Assembly (NCBI GenBank): GCA_901472505.1
Contig: LR590468.1
Coordinates: 62,001-126,000, forward strand
Direction: 5' to 3'
Origin: Proteus vulgaris
GTDB taxonomy: Bacteria > Pseudomonadota > Gammaproteobacteria > Enterobacterales > Enterobacteriaceae
Length of the DNA: 64,000 nt
In this document: positions 62,443-64,000 of the stretch, in pieces
How the letters are laid out: the number at the start of each line of letters is the position of its first letter
Numbering within the stretch: the first letter of the stretch is position 1
The notes under the pieces: generated by a model
Told to the model about the DNA's origin: nothing
What the model saw: the letters and a program-made list of their open reading frames with translations, nothing else
The model's database searches: none
Translations under genes and position numbers: made by a program

Positions 62443-64000
62443 ATGGCTTATTTTATGAAAAACATTGTAATACCTACCTCGTTAAGCTTCTTTTTTTTAC
62501 TTTTTTCAAATTCATCATGGTCTGAAACAGATATTTTAGCAACCAAACAACGTATTATAGACCAACGCAATAATTGGCTGGAAGAGATCAAAAATGGTGT
62601 CATCACAATTCCCCCTGAAAATGAGTCAAAAACAGCCGAACTAGATAGAATAATAAGCAATAATTATCAAACTATCACTGGTGAACGGAGAGAACTGGCC
62701 GAAGCTGATAAGTCACAGAGCCATTCTTATGTTTTTTAATACCTATGCCAATATTTTATTTGGCGATAACGCCAAGTCGATCAATTTTAGCGATATTCAA
62801 GCTTACCAAGATCTGAACATATTACATAACACAGGTACATATGCTTATGATCCAAACAAAAAAAGAGCACGCTCGATAGATTTTATCTTAAAAGAACTTT
62901 TTTTACGTGGCAGACCTTATCAAGTTATTGATAAGGAAGGTAATTATCTTAACAATTATACCAATATAACAGGTTCATCTTACCCAAGTGGACATACATG
63001 GAACGGATATAAGCAAGCTACGGTTTTATCCATATTATTCCCTGAAAAGGGCAGTGAAATGTTTGCCCGAGCAATAGAATATGGTGAAAGTCGAGTTATC
63101 GTAGGGGCACACTTTGCAACAGATACCATCGCTTCGAGAATAGGAAATTATTACCTGTTATCACAGATGCTTGCAGATGATGACACTACTCGAACTTTTG
63201 TTAAACTTGCCAAAGAAGTCCGCCAGAATGTCGCTAATCAGTGTAAAAGCCTAAATTGTTTAACCACACCGAAAAAAATAACTAACGATGAAGCAGGTTA
63301 TTATGGAATAAAAGATCCTGAAATTTTACCGCTAATTTTCCCCAATAAAATACCCAGTTCAGCCAACAATTTACTACGTTTACGTTTTGCATATTTAACC
63401 AAAGAGCAGAGACAATCTATTTTAGCGAGCACAGCCTACCCTAGTAATTCTTTGGCTGGCTGGGCTTCAAACGAAAATGATCCAGATCCTAGCTGGGGAT
63501 TAATTAATCTTCCTAAAGCCTATAATGGGCCTTCATATTTCTATAATCATTTTATTGTTAATCAAACAAATAATAAATTTGACTTCGCTGAGTTTGGTAA
63601 ACTTGATGAATGGAAAAATGATATTAGTGGGCCTGGTAAATTAATCAAACAAGGCGATGGCACATTAATCTTATCTGGCAATAACCATTTTGCAGGCGTC
63701 GAGGTTAATCAGGGAAATTTACTACTTATAGGCGAAAATCACTATTCAAAAAATTCTTCCATCAATGGTGGTACATTGTTACTTGAAGGAAAATTAAATT
63801 CTTTACTGGATGTTAATAAAGGAACGTTACTATTAAATAATGGGAGCATAAATTCTCAGGTCAATATCAATGACAAGGGTGTACTTACTGGTAAAGGGAA
63901 AATTAAGAAACTAGAAGTGAATTCAGGAGGTATCGTAGCACCAGGCTATTCAATTGGTACGATTAATATAGATGATACTGTGCTCTTTAATTCTGATAGC
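62443..64000 (+). CDS. Secreted acid phosphatase fused to autotransporter repeats, probable frameshift, runs off right edge
   Basis: Signal peptide ('IVIPTSLSFFFLLFSNSSWS'), then a PAP2/class A acid phosphatase with all three motifs: K-x6-RP in 'KELFLRGRPY' (~62890), PSGH in 'SSYPSGHTWNG' (62984-62995) and SR-x5-H-x3-D in 'SRVIVGAHFATD' (~63089-63123). From about 63618 come autotransporter beta-strand repeats ('GPGKLIKQGDGTLILSGNN', 'VNQGNLLLIGEN', 'GVLTGKGKIKKLEVNSGG', 'IVAPGYSIGTI'). A C-terminal barrel is expected outside the window. The frame breaks at T6 62732-62737; five T restore 'SHSYVFNTYANILFG'. The start could also be ATG 62455. Confidence 0.85.

Overview
The window looks like the chromosome of a Proteus species (Morganellaceae). 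It is AT-rich, and the housekeeping genes are close to E. coli in sequence and largely in order (icd-rluE-nudJ-mnmA-hflD-purB-phoPQ-roxA; pepT, cobB, lolCDE, mfd; ndh-ycfP-nagZ-thiK-lpoB-ycfL-hinT-ycfH; holB-tmk-mltG-pabC-fabF-acpP-fabGDH-plsX-rpmF-yceD; yceF; rluC/rne). A candidate umoD swarming regulator lies between mfd and ndh. The genus call rests on remembered family similarity, not on a search.

Region 1 (1 to about 11.0 kb) is the right-hand part of a lambdoid prophage inserted at the 3' end of icd, the site used by e14 and phage 21. It is laid out like lambda in mirror image. A leftward early operon runs cro, ymfL-like, a small ORF, DUF4222, replication protein, KilA-N, DUF968 nuclease-like and antiterminator Q. 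A rightward immunity unit runs repressor, then a cytosolic 295-aa protein, then a membrane protein, then a terminator, matching lambda cI-rexA-rexB in order, size and topology. A second operator/promoter (lambda OL/PL position) then drives a short broken ORF, a yfdR-like HD hydrolase, xis and int. The repressor-cro gap and the second promoter share one operator family, TGCG-N5-CGCA. Left of Q, a convergent two-gene cassette (NdpA/YejK-like C-terminus plus a membrane protein) sits in the usual cargo (moron) position.

Region 2 (11 to 31 kb) is core chromosome: icd, tRNA and rRNA modification (rluE, mnmA), purB, the PhoPQ two-component system, ribosomal oxygenase RoxA, a small accessory pocket (membrane protein plus secreted vWA protein), pepT, cobB, the LolCDE lipoprotein exporter and mfd.

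Region 3 (31 to 55 kb) holds umoD, ndh with an upstream FNR box, cell-wall recycling and lipoprotein genes, then the holB-to-yceD replication, fatty-acid and phospholipid block, all on the minus strand. yceF, a small lipoprotein, rluC and rne with its long leader follow.

Region 4 (55 to 64 kb) holds tmaR, sbcB, dld, a LysR regulator divergent from a thiamine-diphosphate 2-oxoacid decarboxylase, and an acid phosphatase fused to autotransporter repeats that runs off the right edge.

At least 13 places carry single-base frameshifts, nearly all in short mononucleotide runs. They hit genes that are essential in E. coli (lolC, lolD) and core genes (icd twice, mfd, phoQ, thiK, sbcB). This pattern points to homopolymer errors in the sequence rather than biology. 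I therefore annotate these as intact genes with a probable sequence error.
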